Assembly (NCBI GenBank): GCA_022432975.1
Contig: CM039509.1
Coordinates: forward strand, 5,333,043-5,397,042
Source: Begonia masoniana
Lineage: Eukaryota; Streptophyta; Magnoliopsida; Cucurbitales; Begoniaceae
Reading direction: 5' to 3'
Length of the DNA stretch: 64,000 bases
Below are positions 35,910-46,127 of the stretch, piece by piece (the first letter of the stretch is position 1; each line of letters starts with the position of its first letter). The notes beneath the pieces were generated by a model. It was not told the origin of the DNA. It worked only from the letters and a program-made list of their open reading frames with translations, and did no database searches. The translations under genes were made by a program, and so were the position numbers.

Positions 35910-36024
35910 CTCACAGATTTGTTTTGACGAGGACTTCTCAATCGGTCACCCAACATGGTACTGCTCTCGCTCGAGCACTCTTAACTTCAGAGTTCTTTTG
36001 TGATCCGTTGCCAATTGTGCCCCA
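35910..36024 (-). ncRNA. 5S rRNA-derived sequence in Cassandra LTR c
   Basis: The minus strand contains GGATCACAAAAGAACTCTGAA, AGTTAAGAGTGCTCGAGCGAG and GTTGGGTGACCGATTGAGAAG. It keeps the three promoter blocks with scattered changes. Confidence 0.85.
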
Positions 36025-36250
36025 AAATACATCTTACTATCTTCGAAGGGTTTCCTTACATATGTTTTATTTCTATATACCTCCCCAAACGATGTGTGAT
36101 TGTGACGACCCTCTTTTTACGACTCAGGATTTACTTATACTTGAGCCCGAGATTTGCCTACACTCGACTTAGGTCCCGAGGTTTGCCCCGCAACCTGAGG
36201 TTTGCCCTGTAGTCGTGCTCATACGTACACATTTAGGTCATCACAAGCTT

Positions 36251-37126
36251 ACTTGACGAGTGAGGGATAATTCTTTAATTTTCAAAGGAAAACTAGCTCA
36301 GATGAGGGAGTTATATAAGGCAACCTTGGCTGGTCCGAAAGGTCACTTATAGTACCTTCGGATGAAGATTCCTCTGAGAAGAAATACTACAACTCAAGGC
36401 CTATTTACCATTTCCCTACTATGGTTCCAACCTCAAAAGGAAAGAGAGGAAAGGTGTCTTTAAGAGTCCACAAGCAACTGAATAACTTGAAGACAATGGA
36501 GGGTTACTCCGCTCGACAATGCCTATCGATGTTCAAAACAAGGGCTCGAGCTCTTCAAGTTTTGAGATGGAAAAGTCACAACTTCGTTCAACCAAAAACT
36601 AAGTTACAATCATAAAAACCATGCTTAAATATCATCTTAGTTCTAAGGTGTGCTGGTTTGAAAATTGGAGGAGGGAATGGCTAAGAAAGGGCTAGCCGTT
36701 GGAGAGGAGCGCACAGTAAGTTCGCGTGCACCCCGTACATACTAGCAAGGATAGTGTGGCTTCTCCCCTTACATGGTTGGTTGCTGGGGCTACATGGAAG
36801 GTTCTAGAGGTGATGTTTTCAGCCCTTAATTATGGTCATGTCACCAATCAATGTGTGCCTCCATTGTTGATCAAAATGATGCATTCATGGATCTTCGGCG
36901 AGGTGAGCTCCTTTGCACGTGCCGGCCTTCAGGCAAGCTGATCCGAGTCTTCAACCGAGTCTTCCTCTTTGATGTGTCTAACACCTAAAATTCTATATGC
37001 ATGCATGATAAAATAAAGACAAAAAAGGCCATCGTTTGCCAATAAAATACAATCATTGTTTGCCAAACATTAAAACAAGGTTACAAAGAGAAGTCATTCG
37101 ACGTGTGTAGAATTCAAAAGTCATTC
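36251..37126. other. Unassigned, probably LTR of the adjoining minus-strand gypsy element
   Basis: It adjoins the 3' end of a pol tail (37127), and 37020-37070 carries GGCCATCGTTTGCC-like words resembling LTR-end sequence near 45625, so an LTR is the natural reading. I could not fix its edges. Small frames at 36421-36615 and 36726-36941 have no recognisable domain. Confidence 0.4.
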
Positions 37127-38350
37127 TCACGTGAATACATGCATTGATTTGTCCATATCTAGAGGGTTTGGCTCCCACTCCAAGTTGGAAAACAAATCAA
37201 CCCTTGCAAAATTAGCAAACTTGTTAGTTGAATCAATAATTGGTGTACTTACCTTGGTTTGTGAGAGCGTCACTGGCCTCCGTGGTGTATCATCCTCCCC
37301 GGGTGATTGAGGATTTGACCTCAAATCCAGGGATTCGTCCTGCTCGAGATCAACTTCTTTGCCAGCATACGGGGAAAGCTCTTGCACATTAAAAGTCATA
37401 GACACTCCGTAGTCGCCTGGTAATTCTAATTTATACGCGTTGTTATTAATTCGTTCTAAGATCTTAAAGGGGCCATCTGCCCTCGGAAGGAGTTTGGATC
37501 GGCGTTGATGGGGAAAATGCGCTTTCCTCAAGTGGAACCACACTAAGTCACCCTCTTTAAAAATAATTTCTTTTTGTCCTTTGTTTGTCTACTTCACATA
37601 CTTCTCATTTGCCTTTTAAATGGTTCTGCGGACCTTTTCGTGCAACTCTTTGATTTGTTGTGCCTTATTAGCTCCAACGGGGTTTGGAAGGTCCTTCATA
37701 GGTAGGGGTGCGAGGTCTAAAGGAGTACGAGGGTTGAATCCATAGACAACTTCGAAGGGAGTCTTTTGCGTGGTGGAGTGGACACTCTTATTATAGGCAA
37801 ACTCCAATTGTGGGAGTTTGACATCCTAATCTGATAATTTTTCTCCCATGCAAGTCCTTGACAGGGACCCCGGGGTACGATTGACCACTTAAGTTTGGCC
37901 ATCAGTTTCGGGATGGAAAGATGTACTGAATAGAAGTTTGGTTCTTACATTCCTCCATAAGGTTTTTCAAAATGTTCTTAAGAATTTCGTGTCTCAGTTT
38001 GATACTATAGATTGTTGTATCTCATGCAATCTAACTAACTCTTTAAAAAAAGGTTGGCAATGAAGATGGAATCTTCGGTTTTATGGTAAGCGATAAAATG
38101 AGTCATCTTAGAAAAACGATCTACGGCTACGGAGTCTTTAAACAAAATTCATGCTAATTTCTACCCAAGGGTGCAATGGTACTGGTAGATATAACCCATG
38201 AGGTAAGACCATACTCTTAGCTTTCTTACACACCATACATCGCTCCAGTAATCGACGGACATCACGTGCTAGATTAGGCCAAAAGAAATGTTCTTTCAGT
38301 ATATCGATGGTCTTCTTTGCTCCGAAATGACTAGATAAACCCCCACTGTG
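37127..38350 (-). pseudogene. Ty3/gypsy integrase remnant (M1-related)
   Basis: Minus-strand pieces in order. A zinc domain (GGLSSHFGAKKTIDIL, FFWPNLARDVRRLLERCMVCKKAK; rc of about 38350-38170) is followed by a degenerate catalytic core with frame breaks. Next come MEFAYNKSVHSTTQKTPFEVVYGF (37807-37616) and the C-terminal part (37543-37127), with [26 protein letters not shown], an acidic spacer and TLSQTKV near the end. This matches the M1 integrase C-terminus at 42213-41836. Many stops. No chromodomain is visible. Confidence 0.8.
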
Positions 38351-38650
38351 AGCTTTTTTATCAGAAAATTCCTCAACTCATTTGCTCCGAAATGACAAGA
38401 TAAACCCCCGTTGTGCCTACTAGTTTAATAATTCAAAAATGTCAGATATACTTCAGGGATAATTTTCCTTTAACACTAAATTGACTCATATCTTTTATTG
38501 GTCTTACTTTCAAAACTACAAAATTTTCATTCCCAAATTCGATTTCTCTTCTCTAAAAGTCTGAATAACGTTTTTGACAAATTTGAACTGATCTTAACAA
38601 TTCTTAATCACTTGAGCTTTTTTAGTGGTCTCTTGAATCAAATCAAACTT
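38351..38650 (-). pseudogene. Integrase C-terminal fragment, Tekay-like second element
   Basis: The minus strand gives pieces such as LIQETTKKAQVIKN and VKNVIQTF. These correspond to the region after the integrase core in chromoviruses (compare [24 protein letters not shown] in the element at 20946). It continues upstream at 39826-40190, so the two parts were separated by the insertion at 38651-39825. Heavily decayed. Confidence 0.5.
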
Positions 38651-39825
38651 GAGGGTACCACTGGTTAGCTTAGAGTGATTTAAGCTTTATGTATTTTGAT
38701 GATGAGTATTCTAAATGTGATTAAATTATATCTAAGTTGTTTATTGATTTAATATTTGGAAATACTCTTGATAAGTGGTATTTGATTATTCTAACAGGTA
38801 TGTTTAAGTCTTCTCGATTAATGATCAAGTTCATAGGACTTAGATAAAAAGTATGGGAAAATAGTTTAAGGACCCGAAAGCTCACAGTGCCAATCGAACC
38901 AGCAAGGTGTCGACTGCACGAACATTTCAAAACTTACAGAGAGCTCGAAGTCTCGACCAACATCTTAAAGTGTCATTCACAGAACAATTGCAAAATTATA
39001 GAGAGTTCAAGGTGTCGACCGCCTAGATATAGTGTCGATCACCTACATATTACAAAAATTACAGAGAGAACTTAATATGTCGAACACCCAGACAAAGTGT
39101 CGACCGCCAGCATAAAGCAAAATATATTGTGAGCTCAAAGTGTCGACAAGTGCGGTCTATCATAGTGATAATTGAGTTGTTGAAATAGTTTGAAAAAGCT
39201 CACAATGATCGCACAAGTGTCGACCGAGTAACTGTTTTCTAAAGACTCTATAAATAGAAAAAGGGTGTCTTTGTGCAAAAACACCCAACTTGAGTTGTGA
39301 AGGAATCTTCAAGGAAAATCTTTGGAGCGTGGAAGTAGGAAAGAATAGAGGAAACACGTTAACAAATTGGTTGCATCTCTCTTTCCTTACCTCCTTGATT
39401 ATTTTATCATAGAATATTGCATATCCAAGTTAATCATTTTGTTTTATAGAAAATATAATATTTGAGATTTCTAGCCATTAAAATTTAACTAAAAATTTAT
39501 AAACCTAATTCACCCCTCTTACAAAAGAGTCATTGTAAAGGCATTGAATTGTCGTCCAAAAAATCAATCAATCGAACCAGAAGCTTGAGTTGGGAAGAAA
39601 TCTTCAAGTAGAAGCCTTGAGTACGGACATAGGCAAGAATGATTGAACTGCCAAATTGGTTGCATCTCTCTTTTTTCTTTACCCCCTCGATTGTTTATCC
39701 AAGAATATTGCATATCCAAGTTAATCATTTTAGTTAAAAGGAAATATTATATTTGAGATTGCTAGCCATTAACATTTAATTAACAATTTATAAACTTAAT
39801 TCACCTTGTTCCCTTTATAGTAATT
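38651..39825. mobile_element. LTR-like insertion with a duplicated 3' tail
   Basis: About 1.17 kb interrupts the Tekay-like integrase remnant. It has repeated GTGTCGACC words (38905-39225). A tail of about 225 bp occurs twice, at roughly 39290-39515 and 39570-39805 (TTGGTTGCATCTCTCTTT, TATTGCATATCCAAGTTAATC, TTTATAAACCTAATTCACC). AAACCTAATTCACCCCTCTT is the sort of LTR end seen in plant copia-type elements, but no coding region supports a family. The outer edges are approximate. Confidence 0.5.
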
Positions 39826-40190
39826 TCAATCCTATAACACGTTCATCGGTCTTTGCCCAACATGATGGCGATCTACACGGTCTTACATATAAAGCCTTGT
39901 TTGGTGAAATCCCAATACTGGTATGATAGCTCTTATTATAAATGAACTCCACTAAATGCAAATGATTCACCCAACTATCTCTAAAATCCAAAATACATGA
40001 CTTGGACATGTCCTTGAGAGTTTGAATTGTACGTTCTTATTAAACATCAGTTTCAGGATGATGTGCAGTACTCAAATTTAGCTCGGTGTCCAAAAAGTTT
40101 TGAAAGACTCTCAAAAATTTTGAAGTGAACCTCATATCTCTGTCTAACACAATACTCAAAAGAATACTGTGAAGAGAATAAACATTAGCT
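39826..40190 (-). pseudogene. Integrase core remnant, Tekay-like second element
   Basis: The minus strand reads IVLDRDMRFTS (second catalytic Asp), then stops, then ERTIQTLKDMSKSCILDFRDSWVNHLHLVEF (catalytic Glu) and YNKSYHTSIGISPNKALYVRPCRSPSCW (frame 40009-39815). This corresponds to residues about 363-480 of the pol segment at 20946-22892. The upstream integrase and RT are absent: 40190 joins directly to protease sequence. Confidence 0.75.
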
Positions 40191-40740
40191 ATATATAATG
40201 TACTCAACCTCGTCAAAGAGAATTAAGAGATTTTCTAGTTTCTCTTTTGTTGCACCCATAATATTAGCAAATGATGCAAAAGTGAAAGAATTAGTTGCAA
40301 CCAAATCAAATACTACATGAACCACAATATTAAAGAAGGAAATCGTACTTTCACTAACACCTTGGCTAGTCTGATCAAGAGCTTCAGCCTTCGTAACTGC
40401 ATACATTATGCTAGTCATTTTCTTCTTTCCTTACTTGTTGCCACCATAACCACCCTTTGACGATCCGAGAACTTATTTCACATTCTGGCTTGTAGATCCT
40501 GCATGAGTGTGATTAGATGTGAAACTATTGGTATCCAGCAAGCCTCTGAAAGTCATTACCTGCAGGCTAATATTGATGTTGATATGTCAACTTATATCCA
40601 ACTAGCAAAAGAGCATTAAAAAACCCAAGGCCAGTTCCAAATTTAGGTCTTAAAGATGTTGTCTTTGTAGGTGTAGAATTTGCTTGAGTATGCCTATGAT
40701 TCATCAAATAGTTTTTCCTAAATTGTCTAAGTTGTTCACA
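40191..40740 (-). pseudogene. Protease and knuckle remnant, Tekay-like second element
   Basis: Frame 40418-40185 includes VVFDLVATNSFTFASFANIM, which aligns with the D[ST]GATHSFI protease motif, with the active-site Gly and neighbouring residue changed. Further up, near 40690-40740, DCHTCEQLRQF resembles a decayed CCHC knuckle. Order and strand agree with the integrase fragments to the left, so this is one element that lost RT and RNase H. Confidence 0.5.
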
Positions 40741-40893
40741 TGTATGACAATCATAAAAGCCAGAAGTCCACTAGACTGACAACGAACTCTGCTTTGAGTA
40801 TATCAACCTTTGTTCGAACCATTCCGCTGAATCTTACCACCCACAGTGTGCTACTTGATTCCCTTACCTTTAACCAGATTGTTCCTATAAATG
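40741..40893. other. Unassigned spacer before LTR3
   Basis: About 150 bp between the decayed knuckle and the M1 LTR. No feature recognised. Confidence 0.4.
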
Positions 40894-41662
40894 TGATGTG
40901 CTTCAAGTTGGGAAAATGAAATAGAAGCACAAATGTCATAAATGGTTGAAACAGATTTTTGGCCAAAAATGGCTAACTTCTAGAAAGCACAACTCCTTCA
41001 AGGAGACACCAATAATTTTAACACAGACTTACCCATGATGTTTGTAACTACCCTCCAAATTTTAGAGGCAAAATCGCTAGGAATGAAAAGTTATGGAAGA
41101 AATAGTGCACGTTCGTCCGAAAATTGATCAACAGCACCTTCTCGGGGCTTGGCTCTCTTTTGATGAAGAACACTCGACCTTTCTTGGATGAGAGCTTTGT
41201 GCACCCTTGCTGAATGTTCTAACTTCAGAGAAGAGGTAGAGGAGGGCTATAAAAAAGGATTCCACCACACTCACAAAGGTGGAAACCACACACAACGAAT
41301 ACAACTCACCGAAGATGTGTGGCTGCTTGATGCTCGGAGCTTCAAGCTTTGAAGAAGAAAACTTCAATTGTTTTGATTCAAAATGTGTTGCCTTCCAGCA
41401 AATTAAGGTTCACATGATCACCCAACAAGGAGGAGAAAAAGGGAAGGTTGTTTGGTTAAGTCACCTAGCCAAGCATAAGCTTGCCTTGCCAACTTTGGCA
41501 ACATCCTTCCTCTCTCCAAATGTCACTTTCAAGTGGTCTATTCTTCCACAAAACATAGCCCTAAGAAGCCTCTAATGTCACAAGTGTTCAGCCATCATAC
41601 ACATATTTTGAGAAACAAAAGCTAAACATAAAGGATTACATCACTTTGTCCCAAGGAAAACA
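40894..41662 (-). mobile_element. M1-family LTR (LTR3), 769 bp, 3' LTR
   Basis: The + strand starts TGATGTGCTTCAAGTTGGG and ends AAGGAAAACA, followed by TCATTTCCTCCTT, the complement of a polypurine tract at 41663-41675. It aligns over its length with LTR1 and LTR2. It lies downstream (minus strand) of the integrase remnant at 41663-42310. Confidence 0.8.
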
Positions 41663-42310
41663 TCATTTCCTCCTTCAAACTTGGTTCAGTCAAGGGGGTG
41701 CTCCCACGATGACAAATGAAATAGCTTCTCTATGACTTGTTAATCAAGGTTTCATCTCTATTGGTTTCTTAAAGAGTTACCTAAAAAATTAGCACACAAG
41801 TTAGATAAAGTTTCTATTCGTGACCGAGTGGTTGCTCATCTTGGCACATTATCCTCCTCGGGTGGTTGAAGATTTGACCTCAAACCTAAATGGGTGCCCT
41901 CCTTTTCTTCTTCCTCTTCCCCAAAGTAAGCGGATAGGTCTCGAAAGTTAAAGATAGCCGAAACTCCATATTCTCTCTGCAATTCAAGTTTATAGGTGTT
42001 GTTGTTTATCCCTTCCACTATCTTAAATGGACAATCGGTTTGGAGGTGGAAGGATATGCTAAATAGCAATTTGATACCCAACTTACTCCATAGCATTTTC
42101 CAAAATGAACATAAGAGCTTGGTGTCCCTATCTAAAATGATGGACCTTGGAACTCCATGTATGCAGATCACTTCCTTGAAATATAATTTGGCTACGTGCA
42201 TGGAATCATCCATCTTGGAACCAGCTACAAAATCAGCAATCTTTGAGAATCAGTCCACTGCGACAAGTGAATTTTACATAACTCCTCCATCTTATCTCAA
42301 CACAACATGA
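41663..42310 (-). pseudogene. M1 integrase remnant
   Basis: Frame 42213-41836 starts inside the core (MDDSMHVAKLYFKEVICIHGVPRSIILDRDTKLL, second catalytic Asp) and runs to SFHLQTD. It then jumps, through an internal deletion that removes the catalytic Glu region, to CPFKIVEGINNNTYKLELQREYGVSAIFNF, and ends in an acidic stretch and PPEEDNVPR. From 42213 to about 42290 it still reads DFVAGSK and KIADF. At about 42310 the frame is joined to protease-RT linker sequence, so RT and RNase H are missing. Confidence 0.8.
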
Positions 42311-42319
42311 GGATTATAG

Positions 42320-42775
42320 GGCTTCCCTCTAGACGAGACTTTCCTAACTCCTTCATAGACATGAAAATAGTGGATTTGGCCTTTCCCTGCTTCCTCAATT
42401 CATCATCTAGAGCTACTTGATCCAGCTTGAGTGGAGCAAGCTTAATTCCTTTTCCTCTAAACTTAAAAGAATAAGGTTAGAGTATCCATCATGAAACACT
42501 CTCTTATCATATTGCCACGATCTTCTCAATAAGAGGTGACTAGCATTCATTGGCACCACGTCACAAAGGACCTTGTCCTTGTATCCTCCAATTGAAAACT
42601 CCACTCTTACTTGCTTTGAGACTTTGATATCTTCCCGGTCACTCAACCATCTTAACTTGTAAGGGCTAGGGTGTAGGGTAGTATCTAACCCTAGATTGTC
42701 CATAAGATCACAAGAAGCCAAATTGGTACAACCTCCTCCATCGATGATGAGAGAGAAAACTTTCTCTATGATCAA
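42320..42775 (-). pseudogene. M1 protease region remnant
   Basis: Frame 42775-42413 contains VFSLIIDGGGCTNLASCDLMDNLGL, the protease active-site region in this family (IIDGG in place of DTG/DSG), then PYKLRWLSDREDIKVSKQVRVEF, YKDKVLCDVVPMNASHLLLRRSWQYDKRVFHDGYSN. The linker before RT (DQVALDDELRKQGKAKSTIFM) follows with a stop and is then cut at about 42320. Confidence 0.8.
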
Positions 42776-42841
42776 GTATCGCCTTTGGAAGATGTTCTCC
42801 CTTTGATACTCTTCATGGTTGGTTTGAGATGTTAGGACTCT

Positions 42842-43180
42842 TCATATAACTATCAATAGTGGTCCTTCTTGAGCATTGCAAACTTCTTCTTGAGCCACCA
42901 CATCTTTACTAGAATCTTCTACCAACTCATCTTCACTCAGCACTCCATTGGTCCCTTCTCTAAGGACCATGAACCGCTTGTTGGGACATGGCAAAGCTAT
43001 ATGCGCCAATTCAATGCATTTAAAGCATTTGATCTCTCTTGTTCTTTGCCGAGTGGTTTCTTCTACCATCTTCTTGTCCTCTATCCCCTTCATAGGATAA
43101 CTTTTCACATTAGGACTCTTCTCTTCTATTATGGATGGTGGTTTATAAGGACTTGTATTTTTTTTGGAAAAAATGATCAC
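42842..43180 (-). pseudogene. M1 nucleocapsid knuckle segment
   Basis: A 112-codon frame with a basic lead, then IKCFKCIELAHIALPCPNKR, an intact CX2CX4HX4C knuckle, then the acidic linker VLSEDELVEDSSKD. It matches the M2 segment at 10722-11100. It would package element RNA. Confidence 0.8.
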
Positions 43181-43205
43181 CAGCCCCTTTTCCCTTTCTT
43201 TTCAA

Positions 43206-43573
43206 TTACCTGTCTACCTCCAAAGCAATTTGAATGACAACATCCATTGATTCAAAAGCTTGCAATTCCACAATATCTCCAATCTCTCTATTCAAACCTC
43301 TTATAAACCTTGTAATAACTTGCTCCACGTGTTCTTCCAATCCATTCCTAATTTTGAGTGTGTTAACCTTGGTAAGATACTCTTCCACCGATGATGCATC
43401 TTGCTTCAAGTTTTGCATTTGTAAAAAGAGCTCTTGCTTATAGTGGCTCGGTACAAACCTCTTTCTCATTAAGGATTTCATAACCCTCCATGTAAAAACA
43501 TCCTTATCATTCTCTTGTCTTCTTTGAGCCTTTAAATTATCTCCCTATAAACTAGCATAACCGGTTAATTCTA
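43206..43573 (-). pseudogene. M1 gag core fragment
   Basis: Frame 43481-43206: MKSLMRKRFVPSHYKQELFLQMQNLKQ, then SVEEYLTKVNTLKIRNGLEEHVEQV and RFIRGLNREIGDIVEL, the conserved gypsy capsid core. The sequence above 43573 switches abruptly to RNase H/RT of another copy, so gag lies after RT in this block: a rearranged order. Confidence 0.85.
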
Positions 43574-44760
43574 AACACCTTACTAAAATCTGGAAGTGCT
43601 AGTACAGGTGAATGACATAACTTGTCCTTAATCATCTCAAAGCTTTGTTGACAAGGTGTGGTCTATACAAATTCTTTTTCTTTCTTGGTGCAGTCAATTC
43701 GTGGTGCAACTATTGAGTTAAAATCTTTTATAAACCTCCTACAAAATGAGGCTAATCCATGGAAGCTACGGACTTCTGATATTCCATTAGGGGTAGGTCA
43801 ATCCTTAATGACCTTGATCTTATCATCATCTGCTTATATTTCATCTTTGGAAATGATAAACCCTAAAAAATACACCATGTCTTGTGCGAATGAGCACTTG
43901 CTTAAGTTATGGTATAGCTTGGCTTTCCTAAGGGTTTGAAAAAAGGACACTAAGGTGGTTAAGATGATGGGAAAGTCAAAACTATACACCAATATGTCAT
44001 TGAAGTAGACGACAATGAATTTTCTTAGGAATTCTTTAAGTACGTGGTGCATTAAACGCATGAATATAGTAGGGTCATTTGATAGCCTGAATGGCATGAC
44101 CATCCATTCAAACAGCCCGTACTTGGTCTTTAAGGTTGTCTTCCATTCGTCACATTTTTTCATCCTTATTTGGTGATAATCACTTTTGAGGTCCACTTTT
44201 GAGAAAATCATTGCTCCACTAAGCTCATCCAACATGTCCTCAAGCCCAGGAATGGGAAATCTATACTTAATCGTAATTTGGTTAATGGCTCGGCTATTTA
44301 CACATATTCTCATAGTTTCGTCCTTCTTTGGAACTAACAATGTTGGCACAACACATGGGCTCATTGATTCCCCTATATAACCCTTATCCAATAACTCGTG
44401 CACTTGGTCTTGTAGTTTCTTGGTCTCCTAGGGGTTCATACTATATGTTGGTCGGTTTGGCAATACAGCGCCGGGTTGTAAATCTATTTGATGTTCTATC
44501 CCCCCGCAAGAGTGGTAATCCTTGGGGTAACTCTTCAGGAAAAACATCTTGGAACTGCTCGAGTAAGTTTTGTACGACTATAGGTATAACTCCTAGTTCT
44601 AAAATCCTATCTCAGAATAATACCATAATTAAAGGTTCTCCTCTAAACACAGAGCTTCTAACTCTTTCTTGATCATGTTATGGTCTAGCCCAGCAAAGGT
44701 CACTAGAACACAAGAAAATATCGTTAGTTCTCTTGGTGCTCGGCCAAGCCAAGGAGACCT
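43574..44760 (-). pseudogene. M1-type reverse transcriptase remnant
   Basis: Frame 44403-43834 (189 codons) covers most of [65 protein letters not shown] and [10 protein letters not shown], where the first catalytic aspartate is Asn. The connection region (43830-43640) and RNase H start follow with breaks. Upstream, the RT lead-in carries an amber codon where MNPKE-type sequence is expected (about 44430), and degraded linker extends to about 44760. Confidence 0.85.
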
Positions 44761-45608
44761 CAAATGATGGCCAAAGTTGAACAAGCAATATAGCTTTAAA
44801 TGTAACAAAAATTTATGTGATGCTTGTGTTGTGAGTGAGACGTGTGACTATGGAAGATGTGGTCCACATAGCTTGAGGGAAAGAAGATGTGCAACAAAAC
44901 CTCAAGTCGGCCGTAAGCAATATTTTGTGGCTTTTGGCAAAATATTCTTTCCAAGGAAAGAATCTCAACTTGGAGGAACCGATTTGGCCACTCCCTACTT
45001 GTTTCCAACTCTCAAAAGAGTGGAGAGGGAAGGTGGAAAATGAGATCCTTGCAAGCAACCGTGCTTGAACGAAATGGAGGTGCAACTCCCTCGGTTATGT
45101 GCAACCGAGACACTTATCTTGAAGCTTCACTTCATGGGGTTTTTTCCTTAAAGGAAACAGCCGATATTCTCATTTCATCAACAACTATTTACATACAATA
45201 ATAGCCATGCATTTATAGACCTAAGTGGCTTAGGGTTTAGTGATCAAAAGTGGGCTCAAAGAACCGTTGGAGCTTGGCCATGTGTTCGGCCATAGGGGGA
45301 GATTTGGGCGGCCAAAATGTCTTTCGTTTAAGTTGATCAAAGGCCAACTAAAAGCCAAGTCAATGATCCATGTTTTCTCCTAAAGTGGTAAGGGCAACAA
45401 GCATCTTCAAGGGGCAGCACTTGGTATGGCCAAATCGGGTAAATTGGATGCTTCATCTCTGCCATTGATCTTGGCGCGCGCGCGGCCAAGCTTCTCATGC
45501 AAGCATGCAATTCCAAGCACTTCATGTCAGTTAAACCGAAACCAATCCACCTTCTAACCTAGCATACATCTAACCCTAAATGCCCAACATGCATGTATAA
45601 AATAATTA
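44761..45608. other. Probable LTR of a minus-strand gypsy element, edges unclear
   Basis: Non-coding sequence between an RT remnant and a pol C-terminal tail, the position expected for a 3' LTR. Frames at 44777-45085 on both strands overlap antisense and lack domains. No certain TG/CA edges or polypurine tract could be assigned. Confidence 0.4.
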
Positions 45609-46127
45609 TCACAAAAAAAGCCAATGTTTGCCGAGTAAGTGTTCAAAATAAAAAGGCTGCATAAATTCATGCTCGAGAAGACAAATTCCCATGTGAGCTT
45701 TTTGATCTTCCATCCTTGTCTTCCATGCAATGATGTGCCTTGGTTGGTCCTTGTCTTTAGCTTCAACCTCCCACTTTAAGTCTCCAAAGGTGTACTCCAA
45801 GCTTTCACATAATTCATTTCCTGCAAAAGAGAAAAGTGTGTGAGAACATAAGTTAGATAAAATGTGTTCTCGGGCTTGGGATCTTGTGACGGGCCTATGG
45901 GGCACATCAGGTCATGAAAAGGTTTGCCTTGTTTTTCTCTTCCTTCGTAACTTCATCATCTTTAGCTATTTGTTTGGGTGTTAATGGTGCTAACTTGAAC
46001 GTTTTACCACCGAACTTTAATAAGTAGTAGTTTGTATAACCATCGTGAGTCACTTTTTAATCAAATTGTTAAGGTCAGCCTAAGAGTAAAAAGCTCACAC
46101 TCATTGGCACAACATTGTATAGCACTG
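45609..46127 (-). pseudogene. Internally deleted gypsy pol: protease linker fused to C-terminal tail
   Basis: Frame 45905-45609 is the polyprotein end (PHRPVTRSQAREHIL...). Just upstream (45906-46127) the minus strand reads THDGYTNYYLLKFGGKTFKLAPL-like sequence, the protease-RT linker. RT, RNase H and integrase have therefore been deleted between them. The protease part continues beyond the nested LTR insertion, at 51676-51784. Confidence 0.7.

Larger units (their letters stand above)
35053..36245 (-). mobile_element. Tandem Cassandra TRIM array: LTR-internal-LTR-internal-LTR
   Basis: Three LTRs (35053-35407, 35480-35783, 35853-36245) separated by two internal domains of 72 and 69 bp, each with a minus-strand primer site (TGGTATCA at 35469-35476 and 35842-35849) and a pyrimidine run complementary to a polypurine tract. 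A single perfect duplication AGCTT flanks the whole block (35048-35052, 36246-36250). Each LTR holds an antisense 5S rRNA-like stretch, the hallmark of Cassandra elements. The element encodes no protein and would depend on other retrotransposons. The sense LTR end is TA, where CA is usual. Confidence 0.9.

Noticed and set aside
44777..45085. Cys-containing frame of 88 codons that might be a small secreted peptide
   Set aside because: No signal peptide or known Cys spacing, antisense frames overlap it, and it lies where an LTR is expected.
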